Shown one piece after another: positions 35,138 through 43,877 of a stretch of 58,162 nucleotides of DNA. The stretch spans positions 1 to 58,162 of the forward strand of contig JADFRS010000003.1 in the NCBI GenBank assembly GCA_022561145.1, given 5' to 3'. The notes under the pieces were generated by a model, which worked only from the letters and a program-made list of their open reading frames with translations, had not been told where the DNA came from and ran no database searches. How positions within the stretch are numbered: position 1 is the stretch's first letter; every line of letters starts with the position of its first letter. The DNA comes from Gemmatimonadota bacterium. GTDB taxonomy: Bacteria; Gemmatimonadota; Gemmatimonadetes; Longimicrobiales; Gaopeijiaceae. Position numbers and translations under genes: made by a program.

Positions 35138-37264
35138 CTAGCCTTCGATGCCGAACTCGCTCAGGTCCGGGTCGTCCAGACCCAGGTCCTTCAACTCTTC
35201 ATCGCTCGGCTCGGCCCCCTCGCCTGTGCCTGCGAGCGGCGCTCCCTCCAAGAGGCCGAGCTTCCACTCCTCGAGCACCTGAAGTAGCTCCGGGCTCTTC
35301 CTCACTCGGAAGAAATACGCTCGTCCCTTCACGGGCCTGAGCAGGATTCCGGGGCGGACGAGTCCCAGCGTGAGTGGGGTGGTGCGAGGGAGTTGCTTCG
35401 ATAGCCACACCGACCCGAACCGTGCTGGCCCGATGTCTTCGATGTCCTCGGGCTCGAGTACCCGCGAGCGATAGGCCAGGCCTTTGATCCGCAGATGGTC
35501 GGGGAAGACCAGGATCTTCCGTGGAATCATCGCCATGTAGGTCACCAACACCGCGATGCCCGTAACCAGCATGGCCGCGAATGAGGACGTCTGTACCCAA
35601 TAGCTCTCCGTCGTTACCACGTACCGCAGCGCGATCCACTCGAAACCGATCAACAAGGTGCGCCCGATGACGAGGGCGAGTCCGCCCAGGATGGCCACGA
35701 GCGCAACGCGGAACGGAAGGGAGAGTCTGAAGCGTGCGACGTACCTGATGGATGTCATGTCGATGGGCGTCGTGAGGCCGAAAGCCACAAGTCGGAACGA
35801 GATCCACACCAGCAGCAGGAGGCTGGCGAGGACCAGGCCCTGACTGTACGGTTGCGGCCGAGCCACCGAGAGCGTCTCTCGCTCGTGCACGAACGCCCGA
35901 CTCGCGAAGGACGCGAGCTCCTCCTGGCCCACAGCCTCGAAGAAACCGATGACGTCGGGGAAATCCTCATGCACGAAGGGATCGTAGAAGCGTCGATAGG
36001 CCCAGAAGTTGATCGACTCGGAGGTCTGATTCGAGGTCTTCAGTCGTTCCAGGAGGGCGTCTCGATCCGCCTCGAAATCTTCAGGTGGGAGCGATCCCTC
36101 TCGCAGGGCTCTGAGTTCCTCTTCGATCACGCCTACAGCGAAGTCGTATTCGTCCTCGTTGATCTGTCCGGAAATCTGGAGGAACGAGGCCGGTCCCCGC
36201 TTCTGGATCGCTACCTGGAGCGTGTACACCGCCTTACGTTCGCCGTAGCGCAGCCGCTGATTCAGGCGCCGTCCGAGCAGTTCGCGCACGAAGATCATCG
36301 CGAGCTCATCTTGGGCCGAAGGTTCAAAGACCTTGAATCGCCTCGTGTAGCGAATGTTCGACGCGAACGGCCAGGAGAAGGTGGCGCGATACCGTCCGGG
36401 ATCTTCCAGCGTCACCTCGCTCTGGGGCAGAGGCCGCCTGGCGAGGGTGCCGAACGTCGAATCGGCCAGTGTCAGCACCCGCTCTAGCTCCAGGTCTCCG
36501 ATGACCGTGAGCGTCATCGCTCCGGGTACATAGTAGGTATCGTAGAATTGCCTGAGGTCTTCTGCCGTGACCGCGTGCAGGTTGGCGTACCGGTCATACA
36601 CACGCGCACTGCGCGTGACCATCCCGAACTCTCGCTCCCAGTAACCGGGGACCCGCAGCCACTCTGGGTTGAGAAACGCCCCCAGCAACTCGAAGAATTC
36701 GCGAGGCCGCGCGTTGATCTCGAGCGCCACGGGCTGCCGGTTACGGTCCACCACCTCCGGATCCATGGCGTGCGGCGACACGATGCGACTCAGCCATTCG
36801 ATTGCGAAGAGGCCATGCTCCTTCGCGATCGTGACGTAGTACCAGGTGTGATCCGGGGTCGTAAACCCGTTGCGCCGGCCGCCACGCCCTTCGATCGCCT
36901 CCTTGATTTCGCTCTCGGTCCGGCCATCGTGATCGCTGAAGAGCATGTGCTCGGTGAAGTGGGCCAGCTCCTCCTTGCCCTCGAGGTCACGATCCCATCC
37001 GTAGGGCACGCCGACACTCACTGACACGTTTGGGGCGCCCGGCACGTGCCGGTACCAGATCTTGAGCCCGTTGTCGAGAAAGTGGGTCTCGAACCCGCCA
37101 AAGGGGTTCACCCCCTGCCCGAGGACCGTTGGGGTCGAGTCCTGTAATGCGGCGGCGGAATCGGCGATGGGCGGTGGTGGGGATTCCGTCTCCTGGCCCG
37201 GGAGCGCTGGAACGGCCACGGCGAATGCGAGCGACGTGCCTAACGATGTCACAAAGATGTTCAT
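35138..37264 (-). CDS. M16 peptidase fused to membrane and PH-like C-terminal region
   Basis: A 708-aa protein. After a signal peptide, residues about 65-480 form an M16 peptidase with the zinc motif HFTEH (His102, Glu105, His106) and the structural M16 pattern (YYVPGAMTLTVIGDLELERVL). After about residue 480 come several hydrophobic helices (LVLASLLLLVWISFRLV; VALVAILGGLALVIG; FAAMLVTGIAVLVTYMAMI) and a hydrophilic domain with the flow of a PH/YcxB-like fold (RKILVFPDHLRIKGL ... YFFRV). The ATG at 37264 lies 3 bases after GGAGG; the open frame to 37294 would start at TTG. Standard M16 enzymes have no membrane anchor of this kind. The partner half normally supplied by a second M16 domain is missing, so it probably forms a dimer or works with a partner. 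Confidence 0.85.
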   Translation of the reverse strand: MNIFVTSLGTSLAFAVAVPALPGQETESPPPPIADSAAALQDSTPTVLGQGVNPFGGFETHFLDNGLKIWYRHVPGAPNVSVSVGVPYGWDRDLEGKEELAHFTEHMLFSDHDGRTESEIKEAIEGRGGRRNGFTTPDHTWYYVTIAKEHGLFAIEWLSRIVSPHAMDPEVVDRNRQPVALEINARPREFFELLGAFLNPEWLRVPGYWEREFGMVTRSARVYDRYANLHAVTAEDLRQFYDTYYVPGAMTLTVIGDLELERVLTLADSTFGTLARRPLPQSEVTLEDPGRYRATFSWPFASNIRYTRRFKVFEPSAQDELAMIFVRELLGRRLNQRLRYGERKAVYTLQVAIQKRGPASFLQISGQINEDEYDFAVGVIEEELRALREGSLPPEDFEADRDALLERLKTSNQTSESINFWAYRRFYDPFVHEDFPDVIGFFEAVGQEELASFASRAFVHERETLSVARPQPYSQGLVLASLLLLVWISFRLVAFGLTTPIDMTSIRYVARFRLSLPFRVALVAILGGLALVIGRTLLIGFEWIALRYVVTTESYWVQTSSFAAMLVTGIAVLVTYMAMIPRKILVFPDHLRIKGLAYRSRVLEPEDIEDIGPARFGSVWLSKQLPRTTPLTLGLVRPGILLRPVKGRAYFFRVRKSPELLQVLEEWKLGLLEGAPLAGTGEGAEPSDEELKDLGLDDPDLSEFGIEG

Positions 37265-37442
37265 CGTCCTCCCGACGCACTTCGTGTCCCTCAATGTGCC
37301 CTTCGCTCCGAGGCTTCGCTGTCGCGGCCCACACTACTACCCTTCGTTCGACGGATCGGTTGCCCGGCGGAAGGGCGTTGGCGACCTTCCGTGGCTCGCG
37401 TCCTCATCAAACTTAGACGGACTGTGCACCCGAAGGGTTTCC

Positions 37443-37838
37443 ATGTCTCCAATCGAGGCTCCCCAAATCCCGGATCTCGCGAACCACGATGCCGGCACGC
37501 CCTGGGTGGAGACCCCCGAGGGTGGGCGTTTCTTCATGAACGCCGTTCTGGTCGCGCCGGAGTTGATCGTGGTATTCCCGTTCGCGGTGGGAGTGGCTTT
37601 GAGGGCGATGGGCCTCGTGCAGGGGCCCACGGTATTCCTGGACGTCGTGCCCTGGGTCGCCGGGCACGCGATCCCGTATGTGGCTTGGCTCCTGCCGATT
37701 CCCATCTGGACGACGCTGCTCAATCTGAAGGTGGCGTCGGGTCGAATCAGGGTAGTGCTGTTCGGCTTCCTCGCTCTGCACTCGTCGTTCTTGGGGTACG
37801 CGGTGCTCCGTTGGACCGGCGTGCTTGGAGCACCGTAG
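37443..37838 (+). CDS. Hypothetical three-helix membrane protein
   Basis: A 131-aa protein with three hydrophobic helices (about residues 33-55, 63-85 and 95-125). No family recognised. The ATG at 37443 has AAGGG about 8 bases upstream. It is divergent from the M16 fusion and lies 28 bases before the esterase gene, so they may be co-transcribed. Confidence 0.65.
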   Translation: MSPIEAPQIPDLANHDAGTPWVETPEGGRFFMNAVLVAPELIVVFPFAVGVALRAMGLVQGPTVFLDVVPWVAGHAIPYVAWLLPIPIWTTLLNLKVASGRIRVVLFGFLALHSSFLGYAVLRWTGVLGAP

Positions 37839-37866
37839 ACCTTTGAGCGGCGACTCGGAGGATCGG

Positions 37867-38550
37867 GTGAACTCACGGGAGCACCACATTCAGGTGGCGC
37901 GCACGGCCCGGTACCACACGCTTGGTGATCCCGGGCCCGAGGTGCGCGAGGTGTGGTTCGTATGTCATGGCTACCGGCAGCTCGCGGGGAGGTTCATACG
38001 ACGGTTCTCCGGAATCGCGAACCGATCCCGGATGGTGGTGGCTCCCGAGGGGCTCTCGCGCTTCTACCTGAATCCGGAGGAGCGGGCGCACGGGCCGGAG
38101 GATCTGGTGGGGGCTACCTGGATGACCCGGGAGGATCGTGAATCCGAGATTCGGGATTATGTGCAGTATCTGGATCAGGTCCATGATGAGGTCATCTCCC
38201 ACCTCCATGGGGTAACCCCGTCCGTGGTGGTGCTGGGCTTCTCTCAGGGGGTCCACACGGTGAGCCGCTGGGTCACGCTCGGCAGCGTTCGGCCCAAGGC
38301 CCTGATTCTGTGGGGTGCGTACCCGCCTCCCGACCTTCCCCAGGCCGAAGCAGCACAACGCCTCGGCTCGACCCGGCTCCTGATCGTGGGCGGAACCACG
38401 GACCGCTACTGGACCGAACAGAATCGGACCGGTGAGGAGGCGCGCCTGGCGTCCTCGGGAGTGAGCTATCGGACGCGGACCTTCGAAGGTGGACACGAGA
38501 TCGACCGGCAGGTCCTGGGTGAGGTCGCGGCGGACGTGTCGGCGACCTAG
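37867..38550 (+). CDS. Alpha/beta hydrolase, carboxylesterase/phospholipase type
   Basis: A 227-aa serine hydrolase. The nucleophile elbow is GFSQG with Ser126 (VVVLGFSQGVH), the catalytic His is His210 (GGHEID), and the Asp is near GGTTDRYW. The topology and length match the phospholipase/carboxylesterase subgroup. The GTG at 37867 has GGAGG 5 bases upstream; the ORF extends to 37825 without homology. No signal peptide. Its stop overlaps the convergent MurB stop. Confidence 0.85.
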   Translation: MNSREHHIQVARTARYHTLGDPGPEVREVWFVCHGYRQLAGRFIRRFSGIANRSRMVVAPEGLSRFYLNPEERAHGPEDLVGATWMTREDRESEIRDYVQYLDQVHDEVISHLHGVTPSVVVLGFSQGVHTVSRWVTLGSVRPKALILWGAYPPPDLPQAEAAQRLGSTRLLIVGGTTDRYWTEQNRTGEEARLASSGVSYRTRTFEGGHEIDRQVLGEVAADVSAT

Positions 38551-39497
38551 AAGTCTCCTACAAACTTGATTTCGGGCACCAACTCGTAGCCCAACTCAGA
38601 CGCAACGGTGGATTGTGCCAGATCGATCAGGTGGCGCACCTCGGCTGCGGTGGCTCCCCCCAAGTTTATGATGATGTTGGCATGTCCCTCGAATATCTCG
38701 GCGCTTCCGTGCCGGTGGCCCTTGAGCCCACACTCGTCGATGAGCCGGCCGGCGCCGGCGCCCTCCACCTTCTTGAAGATAGAGCCCGCGCAGGGGAAGC
38801 GCCTTAGGTCTGGATGCCGTTTTGACCGCCAGACGAGGTTCTCCTCCATGACCCGCCTGAGCTCCTCCTCCGGCTGGACAGTGAGCCGGAAGACTGCCTC
38901 GAGCACGATGTCGTCACGCACGTGAAGGACACTGTAGTCGTACCCGAACTCGAAGTACCCCACGTCGACCGTGCGCCGCTCACCTTCCTGGGTCAGGATG
39001 CTCGCCGTTTCGAGCACCTCCTCGATGAAGACCGTGCGCTCCCGCTCGGGAGCGGGTGACAGGAAGTGCAGGTTCTGCCACAGCGCGCCACCCACGGAGC
39101 TTGGAATACCCACGAAGTGATGGAGGCCGCCGAGCCCTCGGGCCACGCTGGCCTCGATGAGATCCGGATAGGTGTCCACCCCGGCCCCTGCGCGCACCCT
39201 GTCGCCGTCGAGGAACTCGATGCCCTCCACGGCGGAGTGGATGATCAGGCCGCGAAAGCCACCGTCGCCCACCAGGATGTTCGCGCCGCGCCCGAGCACG
39301 AAATAGGGGGTGCTGGTATCCCTGGCGGCGCTCACAGCTCCGGCCAGTTCATCGGCGGTCCGTGCGTGATAGAGGAGGTCGGCCGGCCCGCCCACCTTGA
39401 AGGTGGTCATCGGCGCCAGCGGCACATTCCGGTCGAGGCGGTCGCCTCCCAACCGGCCTGCGAGCTCCTCGAGGGTGGTGGTGCTGCTGTCGCGCAT
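38547..39497 (-). CDS. murB: UDP-N-acetylmuramate dehydrogenase
   Basis: A 316-aa FAD enzyme that reduces UDP-GlcNAc-enolpyruvate to UDP-MurNAc in peptidoglycan synthesis. Visible are the FAD-binding VLGRGANILVGDGG, VGIPSSVGGALWQN, the serine motif CAGSIFKKV and the C-terminal glutamate in PEIKFVG. One deviation: the usual YR-x-S motif with the substrate-binding Arg reads GYDYS, so that Arg is not at its normal place; some MurB subgroups carry YD-type motifs. The only cell-wall gene in the window. It ends against the esterase gene, whose stop it overlaps by four bases, and is divergent from the M61 gene. Confidence 0.88.
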   Translation of the reverse strand: MRDSSTTTLEELAGRLGGDRLDRNVPLAPMTTFKVGGPADLLYHARTADELAGAVSAARDTSTPYFVLGRGANILVGDGGFRGLIIHSAVEGIEFLDGDRVRAGAGVDTYPDLIEASVARGLGGLHHFVGIPSSVGGALWQNLHFLSPAPERERTVFIEEVLETASILTQEGERRTVDVGYFEFGYDYSVLHVRDDIVLEAVFRLTVQPEEELRRVMEENLVWRSKRHPDLRRFPCAGSIFKKVEGAGAGRLIDECGLKGHRHGSAEIFEGHANIIINLGGATAAEVRHLIDLAQSTVASELGYELVPEIKFVGDF

Positions 39498-39676
39498 CGG
39501 GCGTGAGCCTCCGTTCGGTGAGCACGTGGTTTGGCGGGCGCAAACATATGCGTTGTGTTGAATAGCAGGAAGCGGGCCATCGACCGGGATCCTGCCGCCG
39601 CGGGCGGAGTAGTTCTTGGGCGCCCGTCCGGCGGGCCAACCAAGATGTCTCGTATAAACAATGCTACGGAATCGTC

Positions 39677-41536
39677 ATGCGCCGCGACCTCCTGTTTTTC
39701 GTCCTGGTACTCTCCACCACCACCCCTTCCCTCACCGCTCAGCAAGGGGTGGACCTCCTGGCCCGGCCGCCGATCCGTTATGAGATCGCGTTCCCGAACA
39801 GGGCGCACCACGAGGCGGAGGTCACCGTGGTCTTCGACGGCCTCATGCCGGGCACACTCGAGGTCCGCATGAGCCGGAGCTCACCCGGGCGGTACTCGCT
39901 GCATGAGTTCGCGAAGAGCGTTTACGGTGTGAGCGCGGTGGATCGCGATGGAGAGCCGCTGGAGATCGAGCGGCCCGATCCCCATCAGTGGAACGTGTCC
40001 GGGCACTCGGGCTACGTGCGCATGAGCTACACACTTTACGGCGATCGAGCGGACGGCACCTACGCTGGCATCGACCGCACACACGCTCACTTGAACATGC
40101 CCGCCACCTTCGTCTGGGCGCGGGGACTCGAAGACCGGCCGGTGCGGGTCACGTTCATTCCACCCGAGGGGAGCGGTTGGCGCGTGGCGACACAGCTCGC
40201 GCCCACCGCCGATCCGTTCACCTTCGAGGCGCCCGGCCTCCAATATTTCATGGACAGCCCAACCGTGGTTGCCGACTTCAGGCTGATCGAGTGGGAAGTG
40301 GGCGAGGGTTCGGAGTCGCAGACGGTCCGGATCGCGCTGTTGCACCAGGGAAACCGCGAAGATGGGGCACTGTATGGCGATGGAGTCAAGGCGATCGTGC
40401 GTGAGGCCGGTGCGTTCTTCGGCGGTTTCCCCCGGTTCGACTACGGTACCTACACGTTCCTGGCGACCTACCTGCCATGGGCGGCAGGGGACGGCATGGA
40501 GCACCGCAACTCCACGATGCTGACCAGCACGGCCAGCATCGAGCTTGATGTCCTCGGCCTATGGGGAACGGTGGCGCACGAGTTCATCCACGCCTGGAAC
40601 GTCGAGCGCATACGGCCGGACGACCTTCAGCCCTTCGACTTCGAAGAGGCGAACATGTCGAGGGGCCTGTGGTTCGCGGAGGGCTTCACGAGCTATATCG
40701 ACGACGTGTTGCTCATCCGTAGCGAGCTGATCGACACGGAGTCCTTCGCTCGGCGCCTGGGCGGGAGCATCAATTCCGTCGTGAACGGCCCGGGGCGGCA
40801 GTACTTCAGCCCCGTCGAGATGAGCATGCAGGCCCCCTTTACGGACAGAGCGTCCTCGGCCGACCCGACCAACCAGTCCAACACGTTCATCTCGTACTAC
40901 ACGTGGGGGTCGGTGGTGGGTGCGGGCCTGGATCTGGCCCTGCGTGGTCGCGCGAATGGCCTCAGCCTGGACGGCTATATGCAGGCCGTGTGGAGTCGGC
41001 ACGGTGTGACCGAGGCGCCGTACACGGTCGACGACCTCGAAAAGGCACTGGCGGACTACACGAAGGATTCTCTTTTCGCGGCCGACTTCTTCGGGCGGTT
41101 CGTGCGTGGGCGTGAAGTACCGGATTTCGAGACCCTCCTCACGCCGGGGGGCATGCTCATGCGCCGCACGAATCCGGGCGACGCCTGGCCCGGGCCGGTT
41201 GGACTCGCATTCGACGCGAGGGGAGCCACCATTAATGCGAACACCGCGAAAGGCTCACCCATTTATGAGGCCGGACTCGACCGCGGAGATCGCATCCTCC
41301 GTGTGGACGGCCGCCGCATGACGTCGCGAGAGGCCTGGACGGCGGCCCTGGCCGGCAAACGTCCCGGGGACGACCTCCGGGTCGATTACGAATCACGCGG
41401 CTCAACCCGCACGGCCACCATCAGGCTCAGGGCCGATCCGGGCCTCGAGGTGGTCACGTTCGAGGCCGCCGGCCTGGTGGTCACCGACGCGGTTCGGCGG
41501 TTCCGGCGTGAATGGCTGAGTCCCAAAGGACGCTAG
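39677..41536 (+). CDS. M61 family glycyl aminopeptidase with PDZ domain
   Basis: A 619-aa secreted peptidase of family M61. Zinc motif HEFIH is at residues 301-305 and the third ligand is Glu335 in WFAEGFTSY. Residues about 25-150 form the N-terminal beta domain, and residues about 510-600 a PDZ domain (GLAFDARGATINANTAKGSPIYEAGLDRGDRI). A signal peptide (LLFFVLVLSTTTPSLTAQQ) sends it to the periplasm. The ATG at 39677 is the family start. It overlaps or closely precedes the DCC gene. M61 enzymes prefer N-terminal glycine. Confidence 0.93.
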   Translation: MRRDLLFFVLVLSTTTPSLTAQQGVDLLARPPIRYEIAFPNRAHHEAEVTVVFDGLMPGTLEVRMSRSSPGRYSLHEFAKSVYGVSAVDRDGEPLEIERPDPHQWNVSGHSGYVRMSYTLYGDRADGTYAGIDRTHAHLNMPATFVWARGLEDRPVRVTFIPPEGSGWRVATQLAPTADPFTFEAPGLQYFMDSPTVVADFRLIEWEVGEGSESQTVRIALLHQGNREDGALYGDGVKAIVREAGAFFGGFPRFDYGTYTFLATYLPWAAGDGMEHRNSTMLTSTASIELDVLGLWGTVAHEFIHAWNVERIRPDDLQPFDFEEANMSRGLWFAEGFTSYIDDVLLIRSELIDTESFARRLGGSINSVVNGPGRQYFSPVEMSMQAPFTDRASSADPTNQSNTFISYYTWGSVVGAGLDLALRGRANGLSLDGYMQAVWSRHGVTEAPYTVDDLEKALADYTKDSLFAADFFGRFVRGREVPDFETLLTPGGMLMRRTNPGDAWPGPVGLAFDARGATINANTAKGSPIYEAGLDRGDRILRVDGRRMTSREAWTAALAGKRPGDDLRVDYESRGSTRTATIRLRADPGLEVVTFEAAGLVVTDAVRRFRREWLSPKGR

Positions 41537-41544
41537 GGACCGAC

Positions 41545-41940
41545 GTGAGCGGCACGACGACCGTCATCTACGATGGGGATTGCGGGCTGTGCCGCAGCTC
41601 CATGGAGGTGCTTCGTAAGCTCGACAAGGAGGGCGTCCTCGAGTTGGTCGAGTCACAGGCGCCCGGAGTCCGAGAGCGGTTTCCCGGGATAACCGCAGAG
41701 GCGTACGCGAGCGGGCTTCAAGTCATCGAGCCCGACGGCAACACTACCGAGGGAGCTGCCGCCGTGGAGCGGCTCTGCGCCATCATTCCAGCGGGGCGGC
41801 GTGTCGGGTGGCTCTACCGAATACCCTTTGCGCGGGCTCTAGCGGACCGTGCCTACGCATGGATCAGCCGCAATCGGACCACCTTGACGCTGGACTGCGG
41901 CGAGCACTGTTCACCACAAACCAGACGGAAAGGCATGTGA
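41545..41940 (+). CDS. DCC family thiol-disulfide oxidoreductase-like protein
   Basis: A 131-aa protein with the DCC motif YDGDCGLC near residues 8-15, a thioredoxin-like fold (DUF393 type), of unclear redox partner. The GTG at 41545 has AGGGA 5 bases upstream; an ATG at 41512, inside the end of the M61 gene, is an alternative. The last gene before the long intergenic region. Confidence 0.85.
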   Translation: MSGTTTVIYDGDCGLCRSSMEVLRKLDKEGVLELVESQAPGVRERFPGITAEAYASGLQVIEPDGNTTEGAAAVERLCAIIPAGRRVGWLYRIPFARALADRAYAWISRNRTTLTLDCGEHCSPQTRRKGM

Positions 41941-41948
41941 GGTAGTCT

Positions 41949-42046
41949 CGTCCGAATGATCGTCCAATACCCTCTGGAATGGCCCGCCTTCCAAGGTGTC
42001 CCCGGGGGCGGGCCCTTACGTCAGGTGTCCGGTATTGGGACGGACG
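41949..42046. repeat. Nested inverted repeat in a 360-base intergenic region
   Basis: Three pairs of arms are nested. Inner: GGCCCGCC at 41981-41988 with GGCGGGCC at 42007-42014. Middle: GTCCAATACC at 41962-41971 with GGTATTGGGAC at 42031-42041 (one bulge). Outer: CGTCCG at 41949-41954 with CGGACG at 42041-42046, competing with the middle arm for the same end. A long imperfect hairpin can form. It starts eight bases after the DCC stop. It could be a terminator without a T tract, a REP/MITE-like element or a structured RNA. The rest of the gap up to 42301 holds an A8 run at 42121-42128 and no gene or clear promoter that I can support. Confidence 0.6.
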
Positions 42047-42301
42047 GTCCCGTAGCCGCGCACAGACGTTCAGCCACGACGGTGCACATATGTTTCTAAG
42101 ATAGTGTGTCACAACGACTTAAAAAAAACCGATTCCTGGCATGAAGTTTCCAGTAAGGACGCACAGATGCGGGAGTGGATGTTCGATCGGTGGACGTGAT
42201 GTGGATGTGGTGCGGGGTGTTCGGTTGGCTCGGTTAGCCGGCTCCGGTCGGGGCCCCTCCCGCTTTTCTTGAAGCAGGTGAACTTCAAAGGGATGAGGCA
42301 A

Positions 42302-43855
42302 GTGAGCAAGGTTGCGACACTCGACATGACACATCAGGCCAGGATCATCATTCTGGCCTTTCTTGCGTCGATGCTTACGGCCACCCTGGCGCTGGGGCAG
42401 CAACCGCAAGTTCTCACGCTGGGCGAGGCCATTGAGCTGGCTCGGCGGAACAACCCGATTTTCCTGAGCACGCAGAACGATGAGGCCGCTGCAAGTTGGG
42501 CGGTGCGTTCAGCCTATTCGCGCCTTTTCGTGCCGGATGTCACCGTCTTCAGCCAACTGCAGTACCGTGCACCCGGAGTGCAGCGCATCGGGACGATCAA
42601 CACCGGTGGTGTCGAGCAAGGTGCCCTGTTCACGTCGTTCTACTCGCTGAACGTCAACTGGCAGCTCAACGGCACGCGGTGGTTCCAGCGCGCCTCGGCG
42701 GAGGCCGACAGAAGTGCCACGCGGGCTCGCACGAAAGCGGCCGAGTTTACGATGGAGTCGGCGGTCACAATCCAGTACATGACCGCGCTCAGGGCCGGCG
42801 ATCAAGTCGAGGTGGCTCGGCGGGCGCGGGAGCGTTCGCAAGAAAACCTGGAGATTGCCCAGGCACGCGTCGCGGCTCAGGCAGTGATCATCACCGACCA
42901 GAAGCAGGCCGAGGTGCAGTTGGGCCGCGATCAGGTTGCGCTGCTGCAATTCGAGAGCGCCCTCAGGGTGGAGAAGTTTCGCCTCATGGAGGGCTTGGGC
43001 CTCGCCATCGAGAGTGACGTGACTCTGGCGAGCGAGTTCGAAGTGTTCAAGCCCGAGTTCGTCCTATCGGACTTGATCGCCATGGCGCTCGACGATCACC
43101 CCCAGCTCAAGGCGTTCGTGGCCTCCGAGAAGGCGAGAAAGGCGGATGTGCGCCAGGCGCGTGCGTCGTACTTCCCGAGCATTGCGGTGACGGGTCAGTG
43201 GGCCGGCTTTACGCAGGAGATCGAGAACGGAGAGTTCCTCGTGGCCCAGGCTCAGAACGGAATAACCAATGGCCTCGCGAGCTGCCAACTGTTCAACGAC
43301 ATCTCCTCCGGTCTGCCCCAGCCGTTGACCGGATTCCCTCAGAGCTGCGGCTCTGGCGAGCTGTCACCCGAGGCCCGAGCGTCGATCTTGGCGAGGAACA
43401 GCCAGTTCCCGTTCGACTTCCAGAAGATCCCGTTCCAGGCTTCCTTGCAGGTGAGCCTGCCGATCTTCCAGGGGTTCAGTCGGGAGCGCCAAGTATCCCA
43501 GGCCTCCGCCCAACTCGACGACGCGCGCCACCTGCGTCGTTCCGAAGAGTTGCGGCTTCGTACCGCGGTGACCTCGGCCAACGACGCCCTGGAGACCGCT
43601 CACGTAATCGTTGGACTCGAGGTGCGAAATCGCGAGGTCGCCGCCGAGCAGCTCGAGTTGGCCAGCGCACGGTACCGCTTGGGTGCGGACAACTTCTTCA
43701 CCCTTCTCGAGGCCGAGCGCGTGATGGCCGACGCGGAGCGTGCCTATCTGGACGCCGTCTACACCTTCCACAGCTCGCTCGTGGCTCTCGAGATGGCTGT
43801 GGGCCGAAGCCTACGCCCAGGGTCAGAGACCCTGGACGACCAAGTAGAAAACTAG
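42302..43855 (+). CDS. TolC family outer-membrane efflux protein
   Basis: A 517-aa outer-membrane channel protein of the OEP/TolC family. Signal peptide (IIILAFLASMLTATLALG), then two tandem helical-hairpin repeats: LTLGEAIELARRNNP in the first and LRLRTAVTSANDALETAHV to YRLGADNFFTLLEAERVM in the second. The start is uncertain: GTG 42302 (preceded by AAAGGG and GAGG), ATG 42293 or ATG 42326. It heads the exporter cluster: membrane fusion protein and ABC ATPase follow within 25 and 95 bases. Probable role: export duct for a hydrophobic compound, peptide or lipoprotein-type substrate. Confidence 0.92.
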   Translation: MSKVATLDMTHQARIIILAFLASMLTATLALGQQPQVLTLGEAIELARRNNPIFLSTQNDEAAASWAVRSAYSRLFVPDVTVFSQLQYRAPGVQRIGTINTGGVEQGALFTSFYSLNVNWQLNGTRWFQRASAEADRSATRARTKAAEFTMESAVTIQYMTALRAGDQVEVARRARERSQENLEIAQARVAAQAVIITDQKQAEVQLGRDQVALLQFESALRVEKFRLMEGLGLAIESDVTLASEFEVFKPEFVLSDLIAMALDDHPQLKAFVASEKARKADVRQARASYFPSIAVTGQWAGFTQEIENGEFLVAQAQNGITNGLASCQLFNDISSGLPQPLTGFPQSCGSGELSPEARASILARNSQFPFDFQKIPFQASLQVSLPIFQGFSRERQVSQASAQLDDARHLRRSEELRLRTAVTSANDALETAHVIVGLEVRNREVAAEQLELASARYRLGADNFFTLLEAERVMADAERAYLDAVYTFHSSLVALEMAVGRSLRPGSETLDDQVEN

Positions 43856-43877
43856 ACCAACAACGAGGCAGAAAACT

